Positions 35,846 to 44,127 of a DNA stretch of 64,000 nucleotides are shown in pieces. A model generated the notes under the pieces. That model searched no databases and was not told the DNA's origin. It saw only the letters and a list, made by a program, of their open reading frames with translations. Made by a program: the position numbers and the translations under genes. Every line of letters starts with the position of its first letter. The stretch's first letter is position 1. Source of the stretch: Clostridium_I sp963725425 (GTDB lineage Bacteria; Bacillota; Clostridia; Clostridiales; Clostridiaceae); the NCBI GenBank assembly GCA_963725425.1, contig CAVRYJ010000031.1:744001-808000 (forward strand), given 5' to 3'.

Positions 35846-36467
35846 TTATACCCTCACTTTTTCAATAAATTTTTTTATTTTGTTAAAGTCTTTAATGCCG
35901 TAAGTTTCCACACCGCTAGAAATATCCACAGCATATGGTTTTGCAATTTCTATGGCCTTGCGTACATTTTCTATGCTAAGACCACCCGCCAATATAAGTT
36001 TTTTGTATATTAAGTCTTCGTATAAGGTTCCAGTTAAAGCTTTGACCCATGCCTCCTGTGACTCCCTTTATACTACTGTCCAAAACAACTCCCTCAATAG
36101 GATAGCCATTTATTTCATCCATAATATCTTGCTCTACATTTTTCATTGAAATCTCTATTGATTTACTCTTCCATATGGTAAAGCCCTTAAAATTAGATAG
36201 ATAAACTTGATCCTCATCACCATGAAATTGCAATACAGCCAAATTAGCATTCTTTGCTATTTCTTTAACCTGTTCTATGTCTTCATTGACAAACACCCCA
36301 ACTTTTTTTATTTCTTTGTCTAACATATTTCCTAAAATCTTAGCCAAATTTGAATCTACTTGTCTTTTGCTTTTTGCAAATACAAAACCGATGTAATCTG
36401 GTAAAAGTTCATTGACATATTCAATATCTTCTTGCCTTTTTAGTCCACAAATTTTAATTTTAACCAT
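35846..36467 (-). pseudogene. trpF: Phosphoribosylanthranilate isomerase, frameshifted
   Basis: The open 5' part (35976-36467) carries the TrpF core: VKIKICGLKRQEDIEYVNELLPDYIGFVFAKSKRQV, VGVFVNED, LAVLQFHGDE and VVLDSSIKGVTGGMGQSFNW. It then runs into a short false tail. One extra base in the GGTTCC stretch near 36026 breaks it. Removing it restores NLYEDLIYKKLILAGGLSIEN and AVDISSGVETYGIKDFNKI, ending at TAA 35846-35848, three bases before trpB. Restored length is 206 residues. Loss of TrpF would make the cell a tryptophan auxotroph, so an assembly error is a serious alternative. Confidence 0.9.
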
Positions 36468-36474
36468 AGTTTTT

Positions 36475-37251
36475 TTACCCTTTTGCCTTTGCTAAGAAAT
36501 CTCTAATAACCTGAATATTCTCTATATTCCTCATAAAAGTTTCGCCGATAAGCACTGCATTTGTACCTAGTGAACTTAAATACAAGATATCCTCTGGAGT
36601 TTTTATACCACTTTCTGATACAATAACCTTTTCCTTTGGAATGTATTTTATAAGTTCTTCTGCACACTTTAAATCCACAATAAAATTTTTTAAATTTCTG
36701 TTATTAATTCCTATTATATCTACTTCTGCTTCTAATGCTATTTCCAATTCTTGCCTATCATGGACTTCCACAAGACATTGAAGCCCAAGTTCTCTTGAAA
36801 GTTTATAAAAACTCCTTAGCTTTTTACCAAGTATACTTACAATAAGAAGCATCGCATCTGCACCAATGTATTTTGTCTCAAATATCTGGTACTCATCAAT
36901 TATAAAATCCTTACGAAGTATTGGTTTTGCGGTGGTATCTTTGACAATTTTAATATACTCATCTCGTCCCTTAAAAAATCTTTTTTCTGTGAGCACTGAA
37001 ATGGCCTCAATATTTACTTTTTCATACACCTTTGCTATACTTTCAGGATCAAAGTTTTCTTTTATAATTCCCTTAGAAGGTGATGCCTTTTTAATTTCAG
37101 CTATTATGCTTATCCCATCGTAGCTTAAACTCTCTTTAAAATCACGGGTTTTGATATCCATTATTTCGTTTTCTAGTCCATACAGTGGCTTCATAATTTT
37201 TTCTTCTTCTACTTGTTTCTTTTTATAATTCACAATATCATCTAAAATCAA
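36475..37251 (-). CDS. trpC: Indole-3-glycerol phosphate synthase
   Basis: 258 residues with the full TIM barrel. It shows ISIIAEIKKASPSKGIIKENFDP, ISVLTEKRFFKG, PILRKDFIIDEYQI, GADAMLLIVSIL, LVEVHDRQELE, IIGINNRNLKNF and VIVSESGIKTPEDI with the phosphate loop AVLIGETFM. It closes the indole ring from carboxyphenylamino-deoxyribulose phosphate. It sits between trpD and trpF with short gaps in the operon. Confidence 0.96.
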   Translation of the reverse strand: MILDDIVNYKKKQVEEEKIMKPLYGLENEIMDIKTRDFKESLSYDGISIIAEIKKASPSKGIIKENFDPESIAKVYEKVNIEAISVLTEKRFFKGRDEYIKIVKDTTAKPILRKDFIIDEYQIFETKYIGADAMLLIVSILGKKLRSFYKLSRELGLQCLVEVHDRQELEIALEAEVDIIGINNRNLKNFIVDLKCAEELIKYIPKEKVIVSESGIKTPEDILYLSSLGTNAVLIGETFMRNIENIQVIRDFLAKAKG

Positions 37252-37277
37252 AATTTTCCCTCCTCTCCTATTAATAA

Positions 37278-38290
37278 TTAATCCTCGTTACTACATCTAA
37301 CAAGCTCTTCTAGTTTTTCAAAAACAACTCCATTATCTAAAAGCTTCTCTGAAAGCACAATTCCATCTTTAATATTTTCTACTACCTTGCCCACATATAA
37401 AGCAGCTGCAGTATTTATAACAACTATATCTCGCTTAGGTCCTTTTGAACCTTTAAATATATCAATTATTATTTCAGCATTTTCTTTAGCACAAGATCCC
37501 AGTATATCTTCAGGTTTTGCCAAATCTATACCATATTCAGTAGGATCGATTATATAATCTGTAATCTTCCCTTCTTTTATTTCACTTGCATAAGTAATTG
37601 TAGTTGTCGTTATTTCATCTAAACCATCCTTGCCGCATATTACAATTGCCCTTTCAGTTCCAAGCCTTAGAAGTACTTCTGCTATAGGATGAGTTAATTC
37701 CTTACTGTATACTCCTAGGACTTGACCCTTGGTAAAAGCGGGATTGGTAAGTGGTCCCAAAATATTGAATATAGTTCTCACTCCAAGTTCCTTTCTTATT
37801 GGTCCAACATTTTTCATAGCTGAATGATACTTTTGTGCAAATAGAAATGCCATTCCATTCGCATCAATAAGTTTTTTAGCCTTTTTGTATCCAAATCTAT
37901 GTTAAAACCTAATTCTTGAAGTACATCTGCACTTCCACTACTACTGGATACTGCTCTATTACCATGTTTTGCAACTTTAACCCCAGCCGCTGCTGCAATA
38001 ATTGCTACAGCTGTTGATATATTAAAAGTCTTACCACCATCTCCACCAGTACCACAAGTATCAATGGCGTAGGTTGAATCTAATATTAATGGCAATGCCT
38101 TATCTCTCATAGCTCTAGCAGATCCTGTTATCTCCTCTACGGTTTCTCCTTTCATCCTAAGTGCCATTAGGAAAGCTCCAACCTGTGCAGGTTTTGCGTT
38201 TCCCCCCATAATCTCTTCTATTGCTGAATAAGATTCTTGTTCAGTTAAATTTTCCTTTTCAGATAATTTTTTTATTAGTTGTTGTAACAT
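37278..38290 (-). pseudogene. trpD: Anthranilate phosphoribosyltransferase, frameshifted
   Basis: The 5' frame contains AFLMALRMKGETVEEITGSARAM, the glycine-rich PRPP loop DTCGTGGDGGKTFNIST, and AKHGNRAVSSSSGSADVLQELG. The 3' frame starts FLFAQKYHSAMKNVGPIRKELGVRTIFNILGPLTNPA and runs to the normal end. They join at the T5 run 37882-37886 on the plus strand; adding one base restores DTKKAKKLIDANGMAFLFAQ, for 337 residues. ATG 38290 has GGAGGCG upstream and lies inside the trpG 3' end. TrpG and TrpE neighbours are intact. Real loss or sequencing error cannot be separated here. Confidence 0.92.
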
Positions 38291-38861
38291 TACAAATCGC
38301 CTCCACAAAATTCTTAATCAAAAGCTTCCCATCCTCTGTTTTTATTGATTCAGGATGAAATTGCAATCCATAAACCTGATAATCCCTATGTTTAACTGCC
38401 ATAACCTCTCCGTCATCAAGACTTTCAGCTGTAACTTTTAATTTTTGTGGAAAAGTATTCTTTTCTACCACCAGTGAATGATACCTCATAACAAGTAATC
38501 GATCCTTTACTCCTTCAAATAAGCCATCCTTGTCATGTTTTATCATTGAAGTTTTACCATGTCTTATATTTTGTGCCCTAACTATATCTCCACCATAGGC
38601 ATAACAAATGGCTTGATGTCCTAAACATATCCCTAATATCGGTACTTTTCCACCGAATTTTTTTATTGTCTCCACAGATATTCCAGCTTTCTTCGGTGTG
38701 CCCGGTCCTGGTGAAATGATTATCCCTTCAGGTTTCATATTTTTTATTTCCTCTAAAGTTATTTCATCATTTCTCCTAACAAGTACATTCCCATATATTT
38801 CTCCAACATATTGATAAATGTTATAGGTAAAAGAATCATAATTATCTATTATTAATATCAT
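38259..38861 (-). CDS. trpG: Anthranilate synthase glutamine amidotransferase
   Basis: 200 residues of class I amidotransferase. Visible are ILIIDNYDSFTYNIYQY, GIIISPGPGTPKKAG, the nucleophile Cys in LGICLGHQAI, the RHGKTS segment, and the triad His-Glu in GLQFHPESI. It delivers ammonia from glutamine to TrpE. It starts one base after trpE ends. Its last eleven codons overlap trpD, a little longer than usual, so a small indel near the end is possible. Confidence 0.94.
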   Translation of the reverse strand: MILIIDNYDSFTYNIYQYVGEIYGNVLVRRNDEITLEEIKNMKPEGIIISPGPGTPKKAGISVETIKKFGGKVPILGICLGHQAICYAYGGDIVRAQNIRHGKTSMIKHDKDGLFEGVKDRLLVMRYHSLVVEKNTFPQKLKVTAESLDDGEVMAVKHRDYQVYGLQFHPESIKTEDGKLLIKNFVEAICNVTTTNKKII

Positions 38862-40292
38862 TTAAATCACCTCTCTCATTGCCATTGCCTTATTTAAAGT
38901 TTCTTTGTATTCAGTCTTAGGGTCTGAATCATAAACAATTCCTGCACCAGCTTGAACATAACTGTACTCATCTTTAAATATAATTGTTCTTATAGCAATA
39001 CACATATCCATATTCCCATTGCTGGAAAAATACCCTACTGCGCCAGCATAACTTCCTCTTCTAAGACTTTCAAGTTCATCTATTATCTGCATTGCCCTCA
39101 CTTTAGGTGCGCCGGATACTGTACCCACAGGAAGACATGAACTAAGTGCATTAAAACAGTTTAGACCTTTCTTGAGTTTTCCAGAAACCGCAGAAACTAT
39201 ATGCATAATATGTGAATAAAACTCAACATCCATGAACCTAGTGACTTCTACTGTTCCAAATTCACTTATTTTTCCTATATCATTTCTGCCCAGATCTACA
39301 AGCATTAAGTGCTCTGCAGTCTCTTTTTCGTCTGAAAGCAGCTCTAATTTAAGTTTTTCATCTTCCTTTGAATTGGCTCCCCTTGGTCTTGAACCCGCTA
39401 TAGGATTAGTTGTCACAGTCCCATTTATACACGAAACTAAAATTTCAGGTGAAGACCCAGCAATTTGAAACTCTTCAAATTCAAAATAGAAAAGATAAGG
39501 TGATGGATTTTCTGCACGTAGCCTTCTGTATACATCAAATGAATTATCTGTATTTTTAAATTTCAGTCTTTGTGATAATACTACTTGAAATATATCCCCC
39601 GCCTTTATGTATTCCTTAGCCTTGTTTACCATAGAACAAAATTCTTCTTCAGTCACGTTTGATTCAAAAGTCTTTGCCTTTGCTACCTCTTTAAATTTAT
39701 GCATAATGCTATCAGCCGTAATATCTTCTTTTATCTTGTTTAATTCGCGGGTTATATCTTCATAACATAAGTTGTCCTCTGAAAATACATTGTAAATAAT
39801 ATATATTTCATGCTTAAAGTGGTCATAACATATAAAAGTTTTGTAAAACATTAAATAGCTTTCTGGTAATTTTAATTCATCTATATTGTTATCAGGTAAT
39901 TTTTCATATTGTCTTATTACGTCATAACCTACATACCCAACAGCACCGCCTGTAAATGGAACATTAAACAAAGATTTATCATAGTCTGTGTCCACGTATT
40001 TTTTTACATAGTCTAAAATTTTACCCTTAGCCCAGATTACTTCCTTAAAATTATCTATTACTATTTTCTCTTTGTAACTTTTCATTGTTAAATATGGATT
40101 CACTCCTAAAAAAGAAAATCTACCTATTTCACTTTCCGAATATACGCTTTCAAGAAGAAATTTTCTCTTGCCCTTAAGTTTGTAATATATCCCTATAGGC
40201 GTTAATTCATCTCCACTTAACTTAAGGGTAATAGGAAATGTTTTTTTCTTTTCCCTATGCTCTAAAAATTCGTTTTCTGTAAGATTAAACAT
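38862..40292 (-). CDS. trpE: Anthranilate synthase component I
   Basis: 476 residues. The N-terminal regulatory part has LLESVYSESEIGRFSFLG, the LLES-type element that binds feedback tryptophan. The chorismate-binding half shows GAVGYVGYDVIRQYE, AGDIFQVVLSQRL, PSPYLFYF, NPIAGSRPRG, HLMLVDLGRNDIGK, SCLPVGTVSGAPKVRAMQIIDELE, and YAGAVGYFSSNGNMDMCIAIRT. It makes anthranilate from chorismate with TrpG. It is the first gene of trpEGDCFBA and lies behind the Trp T-box leader, so it is controlled by tRNA charging and by feedback. Confidence 0.96.
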   Translation of the reverse strand: MFNLTENEFLEHREKKKTFPITLKLSGDELTPIGIYYKLKGKRKFLLESVYSESEIGRFSFLGVNPYLTMKSYKEKIVIDNFKEVIWAKGKILDYVKKYVDTDYDKSLFNVPFTGGAVGYVGYDVIRQYEKLPDNNIDELKLPESYLMFYKTFICYDHFKHEIYIIYNVFSEDNLCYEDITRELNKIKEDITADSIMHKFKEVAKAKTFESNVTEEEFCSMVNKAKEYIKAGDIFQVVLSQRLKFKNTDNSFDVYRRLRAENPSPYLFYFEFEEFQIAGSSPEILVSCINGTVTTNPIAGSRPRGANSKEDEKLKLELLSDEKETAEHLMLVDLGRNDIGKISEFGTVEVTRFMDVEFYSHIMHIVSAVSGKLKKGLNCFNALSSCLPVGTVSGAPKVRAMQIIDELESLRRGSYAGAVGYFSSNGNMDMCIAIRTIIFKDEYSYVQAGAGIVYDSDPKTEYKETLNKAMAMREVI

Positions 40293-40321
40293 ATTATCCC
40301 ACCTTCTTTTTATTTTTATAT

Positions 40322-40690
40322 AAAAAAAGTCACTTCATCCTTGTAATGGGATGAAGTGACTTTGAGCCACCCATTTTAGGTAATATAACTTATTTAGGCA
40401 TATTTATACGAAAAATTTTACAAATAAAAAAACATCTCATCCATTAAAGGACGAAATGTAAAATTTCGTTATGCCACCTAAGCAAAAAACTATTTAATCA
40501 AGGTACAGATTACTCGATACCAGGTCTTTTTAACGGTAGACTACCGGCTACTGCTACTAAACTTTCACATCGCGTCTCACAGATCCATTCAATATAAGCT
40601 ACAGTACTTGGCTTTCACTAATCCAAATTCGCTTTAACCTTGCTTTTATATCTACTACTTCTGCTCATAGATTTATTTGATATTTTCATA
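40322..40690 (-). promoter_or_regulatory. Tryptophan T-box leader with two terminator modules
   Basis: On the minus strand, T-box stem I begins with GAGCAGAAGTAGTAGATA; the distal loop region is GGATTAGTGAAAGCC. The specifier is UGG (Trp) in GAATGGATC at 40585-40587. The T-box UGGC, which pairs with the GCCA end expected for tRNA-Trp, appears in GGTGGCATAACG (40473-40478). A terminator hairpin ACATTTCGTCC/GGATGAGATGT plus T run follows (40432-40459). A second GGTGGC (40366-40371) with a 15-bp perfect terminator stem (40326-40363) follows before trpE. There is no room for a second stem I. Confidence 0.85.
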
Positions 40691-40717
40691 AATATACATC
40701 TTTTTTGTATCTGTCAA
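40689..40717 (-). promoter_or_regulatory. Promoter of the trp operon
   Basis: TTGACA (40712-40717) and TATTTA (40689-40694) are 17 bp apart on the minus strand, just upstream of T-box stem I. It lies right after the stop of the upstream unknown gene. Confidence 0.6.
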
Positions 40718-40721
40718 TAGT

Positions 40722-41288
40722 TTATTTTAACATATCCAGTAAAAGTTTATAATTTCCCTTTGCCTTATCAATTTGGATTTTTGAAGTATCCTTTTTCTTA
40801 TGAACTTCATCAATCTCAGAATCTAAATTATCTATTTCTTCTTTTAAAGCCGCTTCAAACTTTGGTATATTCTCAATTATCCTTTTAACTATATACACAT
40901 ATTCATCTTCATAAAGTTTATAACATTTAAACTCTCCTGAAGTAAGCCTTCCATCTGAAAAAATGTATATAAATCTGTCCTTCATGCTATCAGAAAGCAT
41001 TATCTCAACTTTATGTTTATACAGTCTAAAAGTTGCTTCTCTATCCTTAACAAATATAGGAAATATAGTTGAAAACATAAAAGTTTTGTCGTCAGAAGAA
41101 TTGTCCAATAGTCCAACATGTGAAAAATCTCTTGAATTTAGGCAATCTTCAACTTCACTTGAAAATATTTTTACCTTAATACTCATTGAAACTTTTTCTC
41201 TTAATTCTTCTTCTTTTTCTTTAGAAACATAGTTTCCTATAGAACTAATAATATCCTCTATATAATTCTTTTTAGGTTTCTCTATCAT
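40722..41288 (-). CDS. Hypothetical protein with C-terminal coiled coil
   Basis: 188 residues from the ATG at 41288, which follows GAGGTGATT; an upstream GTG overlaps that site. I do not recognise the family. The N-terminal two-thirds look like a mixed alpha/beta domain (FMFSTIFPIFVKDREATFRLY, RFIYIFSDGRLTSGEFKCYKLYEDEYVYIVKRI). The C-terminal 45 residues are rich in Glu, Lys and Asp with heptad spacing (FEAALKEEIDNLDSEIDEVHKKKD), so a coiled coil is likely. No signal peptide or membrane helix. It ends right at the trp promoter and is followed upstream by a partial structured repeat; no functional link is evident. Confidence 0.65.
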   Translation of the reverse strand: MIEKPKKNYIEDIISSIGNYVSKEKEEELREKVSMSIKVKIFSSEVEDCLNSRDFSHVGLLDNSSDDKTFMFSTIFPIFVKDREATFRLYKHKVEIMLSDSMKDRFIYIFSDGRLTSGEFKCYKLYEDEYVYIVKRIIENIPKFEAALKEEIDNLDSEIDEVHKKKDTSKIQIDKAKGNYKLLLDMLK

Positions 41289-41351
41289 ATGAATCACCTC
41301 ATTTAGCTAATATAACAAAAGTATACATTTTTCCTTTGAAAATTGCAAATA

Positions 41352-41425
41352 GATAAACAAAGTTCTTGACATCAAGGTAGGTTTTTGTTTTTCACCCCAT
41401 CTGAAACTTAGAGATCGTTAGTAAG
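41352..41425. repeat. Structured repeat element, copy 3 (partial)
   Basis: It reads ATAAACAAAGTTCTTGACAT, then CCCATCTGAAACTTAGAGATC and GTTAGTAAGG, matching the ends of the main stem in copies 1 and 2. The 5' stem arm is degraded and the downstream hairpins are missing. The rest of 41289-41586 is AT-rich, with no gene seen; the gapN promoter should lie there. Confidence 0.55.
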
Positions 41426-41586
41426 GGACATAGCTTCTCTTTACTCGCACTTGAAAATATATTTCTATTACCCCTTGCTTTAATCTATTTAATCTATTAT
41501 GATTATTATATGATAATTAATATTTGTTAATTTTACATAAAATAATCACATAATTATGAATATTAAAATTTGGAGGGATGTATATT

Positions 41587-43038
41587 ATGTTTGAAAATAT
41601 TTTAAGTGGAAATACTTATAAAAGTTTAATTAATGGAGAATGGATTGAAAGTGATAGTAAAAAAACTATAGAAATATATTCACCTACAGACAAAAGTTTA
41701 GTTGGAAAAATCCAAGCTTTCTCAAAAGATGAAGTAGACAAAATCATTGAAAATTCAAAGAAAGCTCAAAAAGCTTGGGGAAGTACTCCTATAAATGAAC
41801 GTGCTGAAATACTCTACAATGTAGCTGCACTATTAGATGAAAATGTAGAGACAATATCCAAAATTATGCAAAAAGAAATTGCTAAAGATTCAAAATCAGC
41901 AACTTCCGAAGTAAAAAGAACAGTAGATTTTATTAATTTTACTGCAAGTGAAGGAAATCATGTTGAAGGTGAAACCATTGGTGCTGATAGTTTCCCCGGC
42001 TATAAAAAAAATAAAATTTCATTTGTTACAAGAATACCTCTAGGTACGGTACTAGCAATATCACCTTTTAATTATCCTGTTAACCTTTCAGCATCTAAAA
42101 TTGCTCCAGCACTTATAGCTGGAAACAGTGTAATTTTAAAACCACCTACACAAGGCGCAATAAGCGCATTATACTTAGCTGAAATATTTAATAAAGCAGG
42201 CCTTCCAGCAGGACTACTTAATGTTGTAACTGGTAGAGGCTCTGAAATAGGCGATTATATAGTTGCTCACAAAGATATTAACTTTATCAATTTTACAGGA
42301 AGTAGCGAAGTTGGAAGACACATTTCAAAAATATCTGATATGGTTCCCCTACTTCTTGAACTTGGTGGTAAGGATGCCGCAATCGTTCTTAAGGATGCTG
42401 ATTTAGAACTAGCTTCTAGCAACATAGTTGCTGGTGCTTATGGATATTCCGGCCAAAGATGCACCGCAGTAAAAAGAGTATTAGTTGTAAATGAAGTAGC
42501 AGATCAGCTTACTCAGCTTGTTACAGAAAAGATAAAACTATTAAAGGTTGGAAAACCTGAGGATGGCGTTGATATAACACCACTAATCAGTGATAAAGCT
42601 GCTGACTTTGTTCAGGAACTCATTGATGATTCAATAAATAAAGGAGCAAAACTTGTAATAGGTAACAAAAGAGAAGGTAATTTAATTTACCCTACTCTAA
42701 TAGATAACGTAACTACTGACATGAGACTCGCATGGGAAGAACCTTTTGGTCCCGTACTTCCTATCATTCGTATTAAGAATATGGATGAAGGTATTAAAAT
42801 TGCAAATGAATCTGAATACGGTCTTCAATCTGCAGTGTTTACAGAAAATATAAATGATGCCTTCTATGTAGCTCAAAAACTCGAGGTCGGAGCAGTTCAA
42901 ATTAACAATAAAACTGAAAGAGGACCAGACCATTTCCCATTCCTTGGAGTTAAATCTTCTGGTATGGGAACTCAAGGCATAAGATATAGCATTGAAGCTA
43001 TGAGTAGACCTAAAGCAATAGTTTTAAATTTAAAATAA
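41587..43038 (+). CDS. gapN: NADP-dependent glyceraldehyde-3-phosphate dehydrogenase (non-phosphorylating)
   Basis: About 483 residues of the aldehyde dehydrogenase superfamily. It has the GapN-type start NTYKSLINGEWIESDSKKTIEIYSP. Blocks are IPLGTVLAISPFNYPVNLSASKIAPALIAGNSV, Glu in LLLELGGKDAAIVL, catalytic Cys in GYSGQRCTAVKRVLV, and the GapN ending INNKTERGPDHFPFLGVKSSGMGTQGIRYSIEAMSRPK. It oxidises glyceraldehyde-3-phosphate to 3-phosphoglycerate, giving NADPH without ATP. Clostridia use it as a main NADPH source. ATG 41587 is nine bases after GGAGGG; the ATG at 41578 touches that site. Monocistronic, with a strong terminator after it. Confidence 0.94.
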   Translation: MFENILSGNTYKSLINGEWIESDSKKTIEIYSPTDKSLVGKIQAFSKDEVDKIIENSKKAQKAWGSTPINERAEILYNVAALLDENVETISKIMQKEIAKDSKSATSEVKRTVDFINFTASEGNHVEGETIGADSFPGYKKNKISFVTRIPLGTVLAISPFNYPVNLSASKIAPALIAGNSVILKPPTQGAISALYLAEIFNKAGLPAGLLNVVTGRGSEIGDYIVAHKDINFINFTGSSEVGRHISKISDMVPLLLELGGKDAAIVLKDADLELASSNIVAGAYGYSGQRCTAVKRVLVVNEVADQLTQLVTEKIKLLKVGKPEDGVDITPLISDKAADFVQELIDDSINKGAKLVIGNKREGNLIYPTLIDNVTTDMRLAWEEPFGPVLPIIRIKNMDEGIKIANESEYGLQSAVFTENINDAFYVAQKLEVGAVQINNKTERGPDHFPFLGVKSSGMGTQGIRYSIEAMSRPKAIVLNLK

Positions 43039-43082
43039 ATGATTATTCGGAATTTCATGTTGAATAATCACTAAACTAGAGA

Positions 43083-43126
43083 ACGTCCACAGCTTTGTAT
43101 AAATAAAATCTGCGGACGTGTTTTTA
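43083..43126 (+). terminator. Terminator of gapN
   Basis: ACGTCCACAG pairs with CTGCGGACGT (one mismatch) over an AT-rich loop, followed by TTTTT. Confidence 0.85.
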
Positions 43127-43182
43127 TGTTTTTATGTTTTTTATTTTATTTTATTTTGTTTTGTTTTGTTTTGTTTTATTTT
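43127..43182. repeat. T-rich pentamer repeat
   Basis: Runs of TTTTA and TTTTG units (about nine) form a low-complexity tract between the gapN terminator and the heptamer element. Such tracts expand and contract by slippage. Confidence 0.75.
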
Positions 43183-43228
43183 GCCCAAAGGCAAAATCTC
43201 CTTAACTTTTAACTCTTAACTCTTAACT
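43177..43228 (-). repeat. Orphan heptamer array with hairpin
   Basis: Minus-oriented element: hairpin ATTTTGCCCAAAGGCAAAAT, then GTTAAGA-type units. In other places such an element follows a minus-strand stop codon, but no minus-strand gene is present here. It may mark the site of a deleted gene. Confidence 0.75.
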
Positions 43229-43234
43229 GTATTT

Positions 43235-43995
43235 ACGTATTTCTCTAGCTTGTGTGTTACCTCTAGGCACCAAATTATTTGCAGGTTGTGATAATAGCGG
43301 TACAAGTTCTTCTGACAGTAAAAACGTCACTGTTAATATTTTTCAATTTAAAGTTGAAGCTAAAACTGCTCTTGATAAGTGAGAAGAAATTAATTTTGCC
43401 AAATATTTTAATAACAATACTATGTGCTGCACTAGATCTATTATTTTTATCTCCCTTTTACATAATTATAGTAAATGCTTTTAAAACAAAGAGAGAATTA
43501 TTTAAAGACACATTATCGCTGCCAATAACTTATACCATGATGTATACAAATAATCTTAAAAGTATAAACATATTATGTGGTTTAGAGAAGGATCTTGTAA
43601 TAGTTAGGGGCGACTTAGACAATTTAGTTTATAACAAAAATCCCATCATAGGTGGTTCCCAAGAAACGGACCCAGATCTTGTTGTGGGAGAAAATGATAA
43701 ATTCATTAAAACCTATGATAAACTAGTAAATTCGACTTCAACCGAAGGTGTTAAACAATGGAAATCAATAAAATCCGAAATCAATCAATACAAGGTTGAA
43801 AGAAAAGAGGTCATAAAATCAGTTCAGAATGGTAACTATAATCAAGCAAGTGATGAATTTGTTACTAAAGTTGAGATAACGAGAAATATAATGTTTGATA
43901 ATCTTGATAGCCTTATATCTTTGAACAACAAGCAGTCAGAAAATTTTTACAATGAAAATAATACAAAAGTTATTAAGGTGGGCTCTGAAATTTAA
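43235..43995 (+). pseudogene. Chimera of three gene remnants: sugar-binding protein, sugar permease, chemoreceptor
   Basis: Three unrelated fragments are joined. First, 43235-43381 reads the end of a lipoprotein signal, LFAGC, then DNSGTSSSDSKNVTVNIFQF, like the start of a family 1 sugar-binding protein, stopping at TGA. Second, from about 43384, KKLILPNILITILCAALDLLFLSPFYIIIVNAFKTKRELF is the N-terminus of a MalG/UgpE-type permease. Third, after SLP the same frame continues as TMMYTNNLKSINILCGLEKDL to the end, the four-helix ligand domain (4HB_MCP) of a methyl-accepting chemotaxis protein, lacking its signalling half. The 239-residue open frame from 43279 crosses two of these and is not a real gene. 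It has no ribosome site. Confidence 0.8.
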
Positions 43996-44127
43996 GAGCC
44001 TGCTTTAATTTTGTTTTCAATGATATGAGTTAAAAACATTATCTCATGAATTGAACAATTGCAAAAATAAATATATAATTGTATTATATTTATTAAATCG
44101 TCAAAATAATAAAGGAGGTACCGACAC

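Noticed and set aside
37278..38290. Programmed ribosomal frameshifting in trpD
   Set aside because: There is no known slippery heptamer with a stimulatory structure, and several unrelated genes show the same homopolymer defect, so error or mutation is simpler.
43127..43182. T-rich pentamer tract as a replication origin or DnaA region
   Set aside because: No DnaA boxes or origin genes are nearby; it is simple low-complexity sequence after a terminator.
43279..43995. 239-codon open frame that could be a novel membrane protein
   Set aside because: Its parts match a sugar permease N-terminus and a chemoreceptor sensor domain joined in frame, with no ribosome site, so it is read as fused remnants.
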